A stretch of DNA of 64,000 nucleotides from Piper betle (GCA_033002965.1 JAURVB010003124.1:248001-312000); one strand, 5' to 3'; counted from the stretch's first letter, positions 46,013 to 59,213 are shown. The notes: a model not told the origin generated them from the sequence alone. Translations and numbers: made by a program.

Positions 46013-49000
46013 TGTAACACCCCAAATCCGGTCCACGCTCATGAACCGAACCGGCATGTTACAGGCCCCGGTTAGGTCCGCTAACCCGAACCTAACTCAT
46101 GCGGATCCAATCTCGGCGTCTTAAGATGAAGATACGATCCATCATGAATGAATAAATGTGCAAAATCCTAACATGGTACTACATGAATGACATGCAAATT
46201 CAATTTCACGCCATCACAATCACGAGAAAAATCGATGAAAATTCTAAAGTAAAACTGACAGAGTCTCCCCTAAAAGTGCAATTAGGGTCTACCCTGTCAA
46301 AACAATACATACCAATATATATACATATATCAACAATTTTAATCACACATAATTTAATATACTGTATATTCATCATAGGACTTGGGCCACACTTCTGCTG
46401 CGCTCTCTGATCACATCTCACCTCTTATCATCATGTCTTAGCATCATCTCATTTCATTTAATCATATCCTATCATGCCTCAAACATTTAATCATAGCATT
46501 CACAAAATAATAACATAATAATACAATATTAAACATTCAGAAATCTAACATGTGTGTGCACAAGACCTCATTGCTCCTCCGTCCAAGCTGGCTCATCCAT
46601 CTCGTGCTTATCACCTACATATATATAAGAAAAACGTCAGTAACAAGCGTTACTGGTCCGGAAAATAAAATAACTATAACAAACTGGCTATGAGAGCAAA
46701 CTCTCATCTGAAAGAAAACATATACTTCCTCAAGAACACTCTGAAGGGCACTACTGAGGAGCCACTGGGCTGCAGACCCGGTAGCATCCCGAACTTACTG
46801 CTGCTGGTACTGTGCTACTCTCAGCACTTCTTTTTCAGTACTTCTCGTGAAACTTTATCCTAAGCCCTCTCCTTACCTCCATATTTCTCCTGGCCTTGAG
46901 CACGAAGGCCGAGTACTCTCAGGCAGTCGCCTTTAGTACCCTTTGAACCACAAGTCCGGACATGCGCTGTACTAAACAGTACCCGTAAACCTCCACGTTC
47001 TCCGGGTGTGAGGAACTCAAACGCGGAGTTGTCAGGATCCCTCGGGAATGGAACAGTCCGCTGGCACTAATCCAGAGCCCGCTTTGACTGTCACGGCATC
47101 CTCTGCATGGTACGTGCAGTCGGTTTCTCCATCTCTCGTCTCACTGAAAACTCGATAAAACTATATATATAGGCCTGGGAAGGGATTTATATAATAGGCC
47201 CGAAGGCAACTTGTGGTGGATCTTGTTTTCGAAATCATCCTCGAGGGATCTCATCCTCGAGGGGTTATTAATCCGGAAAATATTCGGTTAAATGACCCGA
47301 GTTAAGTGGGATCCAATAAAACACCACTTAACCCGTCCTGCAAATAATAACATAAACATACAATAGAAAAGCGTAAAACAAGACGAGTCCTAAACGGACC
47401 TGGTAGAAGCTCCAAGCGTGTCATCGCGCCTAGGCGGCGAGCTCCTATTCCGTACCTACATATCAAAACTAAATACTAACGCCCGCTAACTAAATGATGC
47501 ATCAAACTCAATAACATCACAATCACAATGCAAGCATCCATCAACATAACAATCAGAAAATCATAAAAATTAATTAATCCTAGCTCATCCTATTCATACT
47601 AATTTTTATTACGTGTCTGTAACTTATGTTGTGGTCACTTATCGTGCTCTGACTTGATCTACTTCATTAGGTCGCTTACTCTTCACTCACACTTAATCTC
47701 ATCATGCAACTCATCGTTTCATCCATCATTAAACATTAATCACATCACTAATCATAAATATGAAAATAATTCTACTCATCCTATTCCTACCAATTTTATT
47801 GTATTTTTCCTAAGTTACATTACTCGATTATCCTGCTCAATCTACTTACTTCATTAAATCACTTAACCTCCATTCACTATCAATCACATCATAAATCCTA
47901 GCATGCTGTGCTAACAATCATTATCAACTTTAAATAATCAAGTCGGAGGTAATTATACCTCACGTCGTCGGCAATCGGCGACGGTTAGGGTTCCGTCGCG
48001 CGCCTCGAAGCTCGAGTTCGGCGCTCCTCGGCGTCCGAAGCTCGATCGGGCTCCACCGGGTGAGCCCCGCGGAAGATCCGGTGAATTCCGGCGAATTCCA
48101 GAAATTCCGATTTCCGGCGGTTTCCCGGCAGTTGCGGGCGGTTTTCCGGCGACTTCCGGTGGTTTTCCGGCGACTATTGCCGGTGGCGTCTACTAGCCGG
48201 AAAGGGGTCGTGTTGGGTACCCTCGGAACCGGCTCGACGAGCCCGACTCATCTATGAGGTCGACGTGGTCGGCCGAGGCAGTGGCTCGCCGGAAATTGGC
48301 TAAAACAGGGCCGGCGGCGATGGGTCGCTAGATCCGGCCGGCCACGGCGGCGATGGCCTCCGCTCCGGTCGGGGAAGGCTGCTAGGGGGTCGAAGGTGCT
48401 GTGGCGACCGATCGATCACGGCGGCGTTGGTCGCCGGCGGCGGAATCGGCGACGGGAGCGCAACGCGGGCGCGGCGTCGCGGCGTGGCTTCCTCGCGTCG
48501 CGGCGGCCCGATGGCGGCCGGGCTTGGTCGGGGCAACACGGCAACGTCGTCGCCGGGCTAGGCGGCGACTATCGACGGCCGGGCGGCGCCGGCAGCAGTG
48601 GCGGCGGCGCGCGCAAGGGCGGCGTCGGGCGAGGGTTTGGGGAAGAAAGGGAGGGCGCGGATGTGTGTGGTGGCAAAGACGTAAATATTACTTGACTCGT
48701 CTCCGACTCGAGTCAAAATAATATTTTAGTCATAAAAAAAATTCCAAAAAATTTGGGAAAAATCCTATAAAATCACACAACACAAAAAAATCATAATGAT
48801 ATGCTCTAGAACTATCAACCCACCCAAAATGCCCGTAACGCGTCCTAACGCGGTAAACGGCCTAAAACTAATTCTACGATCCACTATATATAAAAATAAA
48901 AAAAATCACTGGCATACTCTCATATATTCTGATAACTCATTCTGTTCTGCTGTGTTCATGACGTTATCATCATATACTTGGGTACGCATGACCCTCATAG

Positions 49001-49121
49001 CTCATACACGTGACCGGCGTCGGCTCGGTACGCGTGTCCTGAAACTGACTCAGCTCGAAAAATAATGGTCGACCCGACCGGTTCTGAATATAAAACCCTA
49101 ACTCGAATCGTGGGTTTTACA
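46013..49121 (-). mobile_element. Solo LTR, ~3.1 kb, TSD CCAAT
   Basis: Starts TGTAACACCCCAAATCC and ends GGGTTTTACA on the plus strand, so it reads on the minus strand. CCAAT stands at 46008-46012 and 49122-49126. It is close to 8392-11390 and 36011-38997 in the conserved block. It is nested in the older LTR. Confidence 0.94.
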
Positions 49122-49173
49122 CCAATAGTATTTCCCGTTTTGATCGTGGGTGAACCGAATTGGGGTGTTAAAC

Positions 49174-49590
49174 ACGGTCAGATCTAGCTAGTTACCATCT
49201 GAACAGGCTGGCCACGACCATATCTACCGATCATATGGCCATTTTCACAGTCAGCCTAGTTTGCCCGCCGTCACAAGTAAAGGGCCATTTTCAAAGTCGG
49301 CTTGGTCCGGCCGCTGCCACAAGTAAAGATCAAAGTTTTTTTTTCTTAGGTTTAATTTAGTTTGGACTATTTTTATAATCACACCGTCCAAATTAATCAG
49401 GGGTGGGCCATCACATTTCATGTATATATATATATAGTGTCCAATTTTTAGTTAACGATTAAGATAGTAAAGTTATTATAAGTGGTAATTTTGGGTAATT
49501 TTATTCATAGTTACTTAACAAGAACGGTTGTTATAAAAAGTTAATGGTCTGATTGTGGTTCACAGAATGATCCACACTCTTTCATTCCTT
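49174..49590. other. Upstream region of the RRM gene
   Basis: AT-rich with a (TA)n stretch at about 49424-49437. No coding signal. Confidence 0.4.
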
Positions 49591-49602
49591 TATTATAAAT
49601 GG
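49591..49602 (+). promoter_or_regulatory. Likely TATA box of the RRM gene
   Basis: TATTATAAATGG lies about 70 bases upstream of the start codon at 49668. That would leave a 5' leader of about 35-45 bases, which is plausible for a plant gene. Confidence 0.5.
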
Positions 49603-49667
49603 TGGTTAGGCTACCACGTTTGAGCAGTTGAGGGGCCCTTTTGTCTTCTCAACGGCGACGTCACGCT

Positions 49668-51680
49668 ATGGCCGACGCTTACTGGCGCTACGCCGACGGC
49701 CGTCAGCCGCCTGCGATGGCCCCGCCGCCAACCGCGAAGCGGCCCCGTTCCGACTTCGGTACCCTCTCCCTCTCTCCGATCGCCTTCCTCGTCTTCCTAT
49801 TGTCTGCCCCATTCCACATCTATGGTTTCTCTGATCTCTCTTTTTATGTTCGCGATCGTTCCTCTGTGCTTGCTGTTAGATGTGTTCCATCGCGCAATTG
49901 TTTCAAATCAATGTTGGTTTGGACGTTATGGGTTTGTGTATATGTATACTTTTTTTTTGTTAATGTCGGGACTCGTTAATGTTTGGATGTGTTCTGTTAC
50001 CATCACTGGTCAGTGAGTGTGAGATTTTGTGTTTTTCTTACCATATTATGCTTAGCTTGGCAGGAGTTGATATCCATATTAATGATTGTAGTGTTAAAGA
50101 TGATTTGACTGACTAAGATATTCTGTGTGAACTGGATGATTGTTTTCAATCATTGTTTTGTTTTGGAAGTTCGGTGGGCTCAATATTTATGTTTCTCTGA
50201 CCATATTGTTATGCTTAACTTAATTGGAAATAAAGGAAATTTGAGTGATTAGTTGATTTTTAGGTGATTTTTATGTTCTTGGTTGTAGCTAGCTGGTGGA
50301 TATGTTTATTTTGGCAGTTGTTTCCCTTATTGTAAGTTTGGTGTGGTGAATATTTGTGCTGGCTGGTTTCTGGCTGGATATTTTGACGATGGTTCTTGAT
50401 TTAGTATCATGTTTTTTCTCGATCATGTTCTTACTTTTTCAGATATATTATTTACTGCTATGGCATTGGTTTCTAGAAATGTGTAACTGGAAGTTACCTG
50501 CCAATCAAACTGTTGAACAGATGTTCTTAAATGGTGTGATTTTGTTTACCCAATATTTTATCTTTTGTGATGGACTTCTATGTTCTCATCATGTTATTTT
50601 ACTGCAGGTAGATGCGTCTATTTCTGGAAGAAATGTCTTCACAGATTTTTAGTAGCTTTAGTAATGATTTTACCTAGAAATTTCATGTTTATAGCTTGAA
50701 TGATTGACAGTTCACAGCCATATGTGTGCATAGGGGTGAGCATACTTCAGGTTGAACCGAAGTAACCAATTGAACTGAACCGAAATTGTTGGTTTGGTTC
50801 AGTTTTTAAAAAAATTTGGTTTGGGTTGGTTTCAATATTGGGTAACCGAACCCAATATAAGGAACTTCTGTTCGGAATAGAACCGAACTGATACCTACCG
50901 TAAAAACCAATTTTTTAAAAAAACACCTTAATATTCATGTTTTATATAGGTTATCATTAGTTTATTTTAATTTATTTAAGATGTTTAATATAATATTTAT
51001 GTATAGAATATTTTTAAATATGATTATGATGGTTAAATCATGTTTAAATTTGATTTATTATCAAAACTATAATTAATTTTAAGATGTTTAGTAAAATTTT
51101 GGTTTTTCGGTAATCGAACTGAATCGACCGAAGTTTTTCAACCAGTTTCGGTTCAGTTTTGGGCAGAATTCTTGGTCGGTTCGGTTCCAGAATTAGACTA
51201 CTGAATGCTATTTTGGTAGTTCGGACCGAACCGACCAATTGATCACCCTCCATCGTGCATTTGTTTGAGGTCATATCTTTTCATAGATAATATATTGTGT
51301 TGTCTAGTTTATGACTGACTTTTATGGTCATAAATAGGTTAGAAACATTTTTACTTTCATATTCTGCTAATCTACTTGACTGATAACTACTTCTGTTGAT
51401 TTTCTTTTCTGTATGCTTAGCTTGAAAAGCGTTTTCTTTTCTCTGTTTGCATATTTCTCTAATTACTTGTTCTCATTGCATGTAGATGGTCCTGTTACTC
51501 ATGAGCTGCCTGGACATTACCCTCGAGAAGAGAGTGGTGGTCCAAGGGTGGTTAGAGATACTCAATCCATTGGTGCATCTTATGATCAATTCCTTCGAAC
51601 TGGGGTATTAATCAAACTTTTTATTAAAAAATTCTTTGCATCAAATATTCATATTTGTCTAAGCTTTTAGGTTTTATTAC

Positions 51681-51730
<50 letters not shown>

Positions 51731-53568
51731 TATTTTTTCTTTATAGCAAATTGTCTCCCATGGGCCTGGTGATTCTGGTAGACAAGTAAGTGGAGGTGCT
51801 GGAATGTCTGCTTATCCTGCTGATGCCCCACGTGTAACGATCACTGGAGTAATGGATCCTGGTATGAGTAGCATGGGCAGAAGCATGAGCTATGGCAGTG
51901 GAAGAGCAGACCCACCTCTTCCCCCTGATGCAACAAATACACTATTTGTGGAGGGTCTTCCTTCGAATTGCACTCGTAGAGAAGTAGCGCGTATCCTTGT
52001 CTTACACATATATATTTTTTGAACTTAGTTTCCATTAGTGGTAATTAAAGAATCTGGCTATATGAAAGTAATTTGATTAATTGCTTACTGCATTTATGAT
52101 TTTGATCTATATCTATATCTTGTTTGTTGAGAATAGTCCCACATCACTTAGAGAGGCGTGTGGCCTAGAACCCACATTTATACAAGACACCACCTGAATC
52201 TCTCAGTAATGTGGGACTATGGCTATTCTCCATACTTGAATCTATACAAGACACAGCAATCTCTCCAAGTAATGTGGAATTATTTTCAACGCAGGTTAGC
52301 ATTATTTTATTAGGCATATCAAATGTGGCTGTCTTTTGCTTCATTGTCTGCTGTTCTCTTCTCTATTTTATGATTTTGTAGTTTAATAGCTTTTCCACTA
52401 CCCAATACTTGAAATGTCATATTTTTCATGGTGAAGAGGAAATGGTTTTTAAGTTTGAAGATTTTGGTGTTTTTGAGATTCCGTAGAATGGTGGACTTGT
52501 TTGTTTGTTCCCTGACTTAATGTTGTAGATATATTTCGCCCGTTTGTGGGCTACAAGGAAGTGAGGCTTGTCACGAAAGATTCCAGACATGTGAGTGTTC
52601 ATACATTATACAAATTTTATATTCTTTTTGGCATTCATTTATTTTTCCCAACTGAATAGTGCTTTTAAAATGATCATATTTTTGTATTCACAGCCTGGTG
52701 GAACGCCTCTTGTTCTTTGCTTTGTTGACTTTTCAAGTGCTAATCACGCTGCAGTCGCATTGGATGTCTTGCAAGGTGAAAATCATACATTTCCTTATTT
52801 TGATTCTGCTAAGTTTTTTGATTTAGCCTTGCATGGGAAAAGGATTTTATCTTTGGCTGCATTTTTTGTATATGCTTTACTCCCTTCTTTGCTTGTAATG
52901 GGAGGCCACATCTATACGTGTCAATCCAAATCTGATGAGTGGATTTATAGTTTCAAATATTTCGCATATCAATGGGAGGCCTATCAATGGTTTCTGAATG
53001 TAGGGTACTGTTCATGGTTGCACAAGTAGTATTGTCCAGAAGATTTCGACATCGTAGTGGCTTGTGTTTGACATGGGAATATTTCGATATCCGCTGGTTT
53101 TGAAATCTGCCGGCTTTGAATTCCGACTACTACTATATTACACTTGCCTAATGGAATTATCTGGTGCCAATACATATATTATGGTTGTAGTTATACCAGG
53201 CAAAAGAGAAATTGGTTGTTCCATGCTATATGCAGAATTTTATTGTTCTCTCGGCTCCAGTGCCCACAAACAGTTTAGGCAATCTTTTTGAGGTAAACTA
53301 CCATATCAAATTCTGCATCTCAGCACTTGGATGAAGGGGAAGTGGTTGCGTTTGGTGATGGCTGTTTGGCGTAATTTTTTTAACTGATTTATCTGAATTT
53401 GACAGTCATTGCCCTCGAAACTTGCGATAACTGCACGTAAAACTGCACAAATTGAATTTTGCAGGTTATAAGTTCGATGAGAATGACCGAGAGTTGGCCA
53501 TTTTAAGGCTGCAATTTGCTCGTTTTCCTGGTCCAAGATCCGCTGGGGGTCCGCGTGGGAAGCGTTAG
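49668..53568 (+). CDS. RRM protein, nuclear speckle RNA-binding protein (NSR)-like
   Basis: Six exons: 49668-49758, 51486-51604, 51747-51990, 52529-52590, 52694-52775 and 53465-53568. All have GT-AG borders and join to 702 bases, 233 residues plus stop. The N-terminus, MADAYWRY...KRPRSDFD, carries a basic KRPR stretch. The single RRM (about residues 134-215) shows RNP2 LFVEGL (136-141) and an RNP1-position PLVLCFVDF (177-185); PSNCTRREVAHIFRPFVGY is typical of the plant NSR / Medicago RBP1 group. The basic tail ends GGPRGKR. Such proteins act in nuclear speckles on alternative splicing and bind non-coding RNAs. The first intron (1.7 kb) and third intron carry MITE-like repeats. The gene appears intact. 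Confidence 0.92.
50735..51252. mobile_element. MITE-like repeat in intron 1 of the RRM gene
   Basis: The left end is AGGGGTGAGCATACTTC and the right end, reversed, GGAGGGTGATCAATTGG. The interior has many AACCGAAC/GGTTCGGT words. TGTGCAT before and CGTGCAT after may be a target duplication. GGGTGAGCA-ended repeats of this type are common in plants; I did not assign a superfamily. Confidence 0.55.
51681..51728. repeat. (TAA)n/(TTA)n palindrome beside a splice acceptor
   Basis: About eight TAA units are followed directly by about eight TTA units, a near-perfect 48-base inverted repeat. It ends 18 bases before the exon 3 acceptor AG (51745-51746) of the RRM gene. Confidence 0.9.
52127..52289. 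mobile_element. Small MITE-like foldback in intron 3 of the RRM gene
   Basis: Left arm 52127-52155 (TTGAGAATAGTCCCACATCA) and right arm 52261-52289 are inverted copies, 24 of 29 bases matching. A third copy of the arm (reverse sense) lies at about 52198-52230, so the right half is tandemly doubled along with TATACAAGACAC. Confidence 0.65.
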
Positions 53569-56500
53569 ATTGGTTCTTTTTCGCGTTTAGTGTCAGATCG
53601 CCGTGCTTGACTTGAGTGATACGTATTTGCGTGCGAATACAATCCGCTGACGTTTGCGTGTGGTCATGATCAAATCACAGATATGACTAGCGAGAGGGAG
53701 GCTTGTTAAATTTTTGCAAACTTGGGTTTCTATTTGGTACTTTTTTCGTAATGCATGCGATTATATATGCTGTTATAATTCTATGATGTCGCATTCTCAT
53801 AATAGACCCGTGTGCTTTTGATGAACGATACTCCTATAACTGTGTTGCATCATAAAGATCGCTTTTCCATCTCTGATATATGATATATGCTATTTGATTG
53901 GTCTTTTTGCACCAGATGATAAAATTACGGATTATATTTCTCAGAAGGAAGTCGTCTGAATCTGGCCTTGATTTGCTATTTCTGTTTGATTTTCTTAGTT
54001 TGACAAGTACAGTGCGTGGATTATGGTGATAGTAAGCACGATGGCATATGGCTGATTATATTTGAAAGAGTGCTGCTGTACTTGTTTAAGCAGTAATCTT
54101 TAGGAGCTCGATAACTCTGAATTGCTTTCCCAACGGGGAAAACGTAGCTAGTATTTTTGTGTGAGGCTTGGTGTGCATACATTTCTAAGCCGGATCTATG
54201 AAGTTATAAATGTGTATTACTGTTACTCGTTGAACTTTGTAGACTTTGTTTAGGGGGTGAATTGTTTTGTTTTCTAACTGTTACCCTAATTCTGCCTTGT
54301 TATGCTTGACTTGTGGACCCTGCGTTGTCTTCCCTGTTTTAAGTACGAAATGTGTGTCTGAGTGAAGCGTGAATAGTTTGGCGAATGGATATCTTCTTTT
54401 GCACGCATGAAGGTCTGTTGGTTGGCATGAAAAAGGAGTAAAATGTGTGAAGTTTGGTTTAGTTATTATTTATAAATTGTTAGTTATAATGTTAAATATG
54501 AGTTAGCAATGATGTGAAATTTCATCATAAATTTCTTCTCTCCTTTTGAGTGTTTTGTAAGAAATTGTCTGTGGAGAAATTTCTGAGGGGTTCGTACGAA
54601 CTCATGCTTGCATCTGATCATAAAATATTATTAAAATAGATCAATCTTTAGTGGAAGATTTATTCTTTTGGTACAAATTATTATTCGTCGTTCATGCTAA
54701 GCAAACAGGGCTTATGGTGATATTGAAAAGATAAGGTGTATTGTATATGCTTTTAGGCGCGTAGTATTAGATGACGGATTATTGGTGTTAGATAGTGGAT
54801 AAGTTGCTATTGTAGTCCTGATGTTATGTAAAATTGTGGTGACGTATATGTATCCAAATCATTATCATTTCAGCCGTGCCCATTAAACATGAATATTAGT
54901 GGCGGGTTTCTATCGTTTGTGATTGGCCACTATTACATAACAGTTGCTTTGGACGTTTGAAATCCAAGCCCGTTAGTAGGAAACCTGCAAAGTGTATAGT
55001 AGTCTTATTGTGAATTGGAGTTCAGTCGGTGCCAAGGAGTATAAAATTAGTTTGGATTGGAATTCGGACCTTAAAAGTGCAAGAATGACAATGGCAAATG
55101 ACCATCTTGCTTTGTACGAAGGGGGTAGGCGGTTTGACTTATTGTCCAGCCAAAGAACGTTATCACACCTTCTTTTTTTGAAAAGTCAACCTCCCTTCAA
55201 ATGTATCCCATTAGGTAAGGATATTTTCTCTTTGTGAGATATTTTAGATTTTCAATGCTTGAGGCGGTTTCCACTCCCTTGACTCCTTTAGTGTTCGAAA
55301 TTGCGGTACTATTATTTTTGAAAAGGCGTAGTATTTGTTGTAGTGGATTTAATAATATTATCGTCATGAAAATCTGACCCTAAGCCTCCATTTAAATCAG
55401 ATGGCTGTATTTTTTTGTCACTTAGACAAATTTGTCTTTACCATCTAACCAATCAGGTAATCTGAAGGCCCATATTAAATATTGTTGACACAAGAGTATC
55501 CATTGATGCTAATACTAATTTTTCTCGGTATTTATTTTCCCCAAGATCATGTTAATATTACTTGAACATCTAGTAAAGTTTGAATCGTAAACACTACTAG
55601 CTGTGGTCGCCCGGTATGGGGCGTGTGCATTGCAATAATTTCTTTTGTCTATGAAAGGGTAAAGATCATATATGATTCATCCGTGTTGTTTGGGAATTGG
55701 TGTGGCTGCCATTAAGCTCTTGATAATCACCTTAAAAGGTGAACAGAAAGTCGAACTGCTGCTATGAATCTGGTCGTTATTAGGGCAGCAGCCGGCGTGA
55801 AAGCTCCTTCCAACGCTCCGACCTCCGTGAATTTCAACAAATGTGTCAGGTATGGCCTTGTATAAAACGTTATGCTGCTCTTCACTTGCCTCTTAATAGG
55901 AATCTTAGAATGCAACCATTCGTTTTGAAAAGTTCCAGCTTTCTTAAATAAGTTTAAATAAATTGCAGATTTTTTTATTTTTCTTCCAATGAAAAATTAT
56001 TGACATTGAGAAGTGGCTACTGGCTATTGTCAAAAAATATACTACCGTGATAATATCGAGAAAATAAAAAAGTCTATAATTAAATAAATATCAATTAAGT
56101 AAAAAATTTTATTCATGGAAAGGTTTTAAATATTCAGATATTAAAAGTATGTAAAAAATCTTAAATTAGGTAGGCATTAATAAGTGAAAAATAAATTGAA
56201 ATAAGTTTATAATTAATGTATTGTCTTTTTATTCTTTAAGAACTGTACTCCAACGTTTCATATAAATAACAAGGATACAAATCTTAAAATAAGCATGTAT
56301 TCGTGAGGCTGCAAAATGATTATCGCTTTGACTCACGGTAAGCTATAAACTATATCTAAGGCTGGTGTGGGCCTTATTAATGTGGGGAGAAGTAAAGTCC
56401 ATGATAAAAACTTGAAAACCATGGGAAAATGTCTCAAATATACATATATCAACGACACTATAATCCACAGATTATATTGTTGTGGGCATATATACTTTTA

Positions 56501-57080
56501 TGATATTTCTTTGCGATTTTTTTAGAGTATTTCTCCATGACTTTTAAGAAATATTTTATGGGGTATATTTTTTTCCTCAGTAATATAGTTCACGATACTC
56601 TCAAATATACTTCACAGTTTGTCACAATAAAGGTAAAATTTATTTTGTAGTGTATGGAATCGAAATTTATTTAACGTGTGATTCTATTTGAATAATTACT
56701 TCTTTTATGGTGTCTATTTGAGGAATTTTTTGATAAATTAAGTACATAGACTTAGTTATTAATCGATAATATTATACAACCTAATTGATAGAAGTAGAAT
56801 CTTTAACGGGAGCCGCCTAGCAGGAATATAGACAGGCGTTAGCGGTTGCTATCGATTCAAGTCATTCAACACTCTTCAAATCAAATGAGATGTGGGAAGA
56901 TCTTAAGCACATCTCTACTAAATATATTGAATCTTATTCTAGTAAATATTATATATAGGATTAACTTGATTTTTTTGGAAAATGTTACATTCCACCCACC
57001 TTAAAGAAATTCTATCCATAGAATTCATTTCTATGAATCTTGACGTACCACTATCAATCTAACACGATCCCAAGTTCGCT
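53569..57080. other. 3' flank of the RRM gene and intergenic sequence
   Basis: The first few hundred bases are probably the RRM 3' UTR. After that I see AT-rich DNA with only short, unrelated frames and no clear transposon ends. Confidence 0.4.
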
Positions 57081-57084
57081 TTAA

Positions 57085-58400
57085 TACCAAATTATAACAT
57101 CCTTGATTCCGGTTTACCTAAGAACTGAATCAGAACTGTTACAATCGAATTGAACCGAGTCGAGTTAAGTCTGAATTAATTAATCCGAATGACTCAAATG
57201 ATAAAACGGACCGAAACAACTTCTTGGCGTTTCGAAAATAGAAGACATTACTAAATATACATAAAAATATATTACGTACTGATAAAAGTATGAAAGAAAA
57301 CAATAATGTGTTAAGCACAAGTGTGTGTAGTATCTATTTATCCTTCTACCAAAGCCGATCGGACACATGAACACAAGACCTACATATATAATAAGAAAAA
57401 CATTAACAACGAATGTGATTGGTCCGGAAAATAACTAATACAAACTAACAAGTAGAAACTGATTTCCACGAGGAAAAAAACCATATATAATCTCCATGTG
57501 AACACTCAAAAAGCATTTATTGATGAGTTATCAAGCTATAGACTCGATAAGATCCCGAATTGAATTGTTGTTATGTCACTTTCAGCAAATGTCTCTCTCG
57601 GCAGTAACTAGTTCCATTATCGAAAAAAATAGCTCACCTAAGCCTTCTCCAACTCTTCATATAACGTCTGATTAAGAGCATAATGGCGATTACTCTCAGG
57701 CAATCGCCTTCAGCTTTTGATATCACAAGTCTAAACATGTGTTGTATATAATTGTAGTTGTCTACTCTAGGCCTCTCTAGTTGTGACGAAACTTAAAACA
57801 TAGAGATGCCAAGATCCATCGGAAATAGAGTAGACCTGTCACTAATCCCGTACGTATGCGCCCGCTCAGGGTTTACACAAGGTCAAATACATCAAGTCTC
57901 GACTCACCGAAAATTTAATAAAAACTATATATAGGGATGGGAATAGAATCATATAAGTAGACCTAAATGCAACATAAAGTAGAGCTAAGTTCGAAAATAA
58001 CACTATGGATCTCATCTTCAAGAGTTATTAATCACGAAAATAAAATATGTATATACGATCCGTGTTAAATGAGGGAATAAAATAGTCATTTAATGTACCC
58101 TATGATCTGGAAATCAAATCCACAATAGAATAAAGTGATAAATCTGAAAAAATAGTTCTAACAGACTTGTGGTCCAAACTCCAAGCGTGACGTCACATCT
58201 ATGCAAGCTCGGATTCCAAAACTTATATCAAAACCATTACTAAGGAAAAGACTCATAACTCTACATGATACATGATCATGGTGTATGCTTATATCATCAA
58301 TAACATTGCAATAAAGGACAATGCTAAATAGATATACAATTAAAGATTCGACACACAAATTAAGGCATGTATAAGCAATAAATAAATAAATCAATCAAAT
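57085..58400 (-). mobile_element. Old, diverged LTR remnant upstream of the OPT gene
   Basis: From ATAACATCCTTGATTCCGG on, the order of landmarks follows the reverse LTR: CCTACATATATAATAAGAAA, GGTCCGGAAAATAAC, CTCTCAGGCAATCGCCTTCA, ACTATATATAGGGATGGGAA, GAGTTATTAATCACG and CCAAGCGTGACGTCAC. Similarity is low but ordered, so this is an ancient copy. It ends about 900 bases upstream of the OPT start. Confidence 0.7.
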
Positions 58401-59190
58401 AAATAAAAGAACAATACTAAAATGATAGTGGACAAATAACATCAAGAAAATAATAAATAATAAATAACATTTTAAATGTCCATGAAAATAAATAAATAAC
58501 TAAATAATAAATGATAAATAAATAAATAAAATCAAATATATAGATGAACAATAAATATGTAAAATAAATCAAACATTATTTATGAATAACGATAATAATA
58601 TAATTAACACTAAGCAAATATGCGACTAAACGTGTGTAAATATTAATGCATACACGTGCAAGCAGGTAAATGAATAGATAAATGGATAAATAATTGATAA
58701 TAATTAATCATGAATAACGTCAATATAAATATCAAATATACGAATATATGACTAAACACGAATAAATAATAACACAAGTGAGCAAATAAATAATAATTAT
58801 CAATTAATTAAATTAAATAAGATAAACATGAAAAAAAATAATATCAGTAAACAAATACATTATTAATAATAATAAATAATTATATAATCAAAACAAATAT
58901 ATAAATAACAAGAAATGATACCGAATCTTCATTCTTTGATTGAAAGACTTATCCGAATCGCTCCACCTTTCTTCTTCAACGCAGATACCGTCAAAGAAAA
59001 CAACCAACTTGGAACCTTTCTTCCATGAAACTAAATACATGCACACTCGTCGCCTGTTTTACGCCCCCTAATTTGTTCCCCCCAAACGGCATGCATCTTT
59101 CTCTCCCAAATCCAACCAACTCTTTCTAACATGCAACTTACAGGATTCCTTGTCCAACTCCAACTAGGCTCCATCTTTTTCTTCTAACAA
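58401..59190. other. AT-rich upstream region of the OPT gene
   Basis: Rich in AAATAAATAA-type repeats up to about 58910, then more ordinary sequence. No coding signal. Confidence 0.4.
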
Positions 59191-59204
59191 TAGTTAGCAA
59201 ACAC

Positions 59205-59213
59205 TCTATAAAG
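59205..59213 (+). promoter_or_regulatory. Likely TATA box of the OPT gene
   Basis: TCTATAAAG lies about 90 bases upstream of the start codon, and a leader of about 60 bases would follow. Confidence 0.5.

Larger units (their letters stand above)
39343..49173 (+). mobile_element. Old LTR copy interrupted by later insertions
   Basis: Segments 39343-40228, 43881-46012 and about 49122-49173 read on as one LTR of the ~3-kb family (start TGCAAAACCC, end GGGGTGTTA), about 3.07 kb once the insertions are removed. It is interrupted first by a reverse LTR (40229-43880, flanks TGTCG/CGTCG) and then by a solo LTR (46013-49121, flanks CCAAT/CCAAT). It is clearly more diverged than the inserts. Confidence 0.8.
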
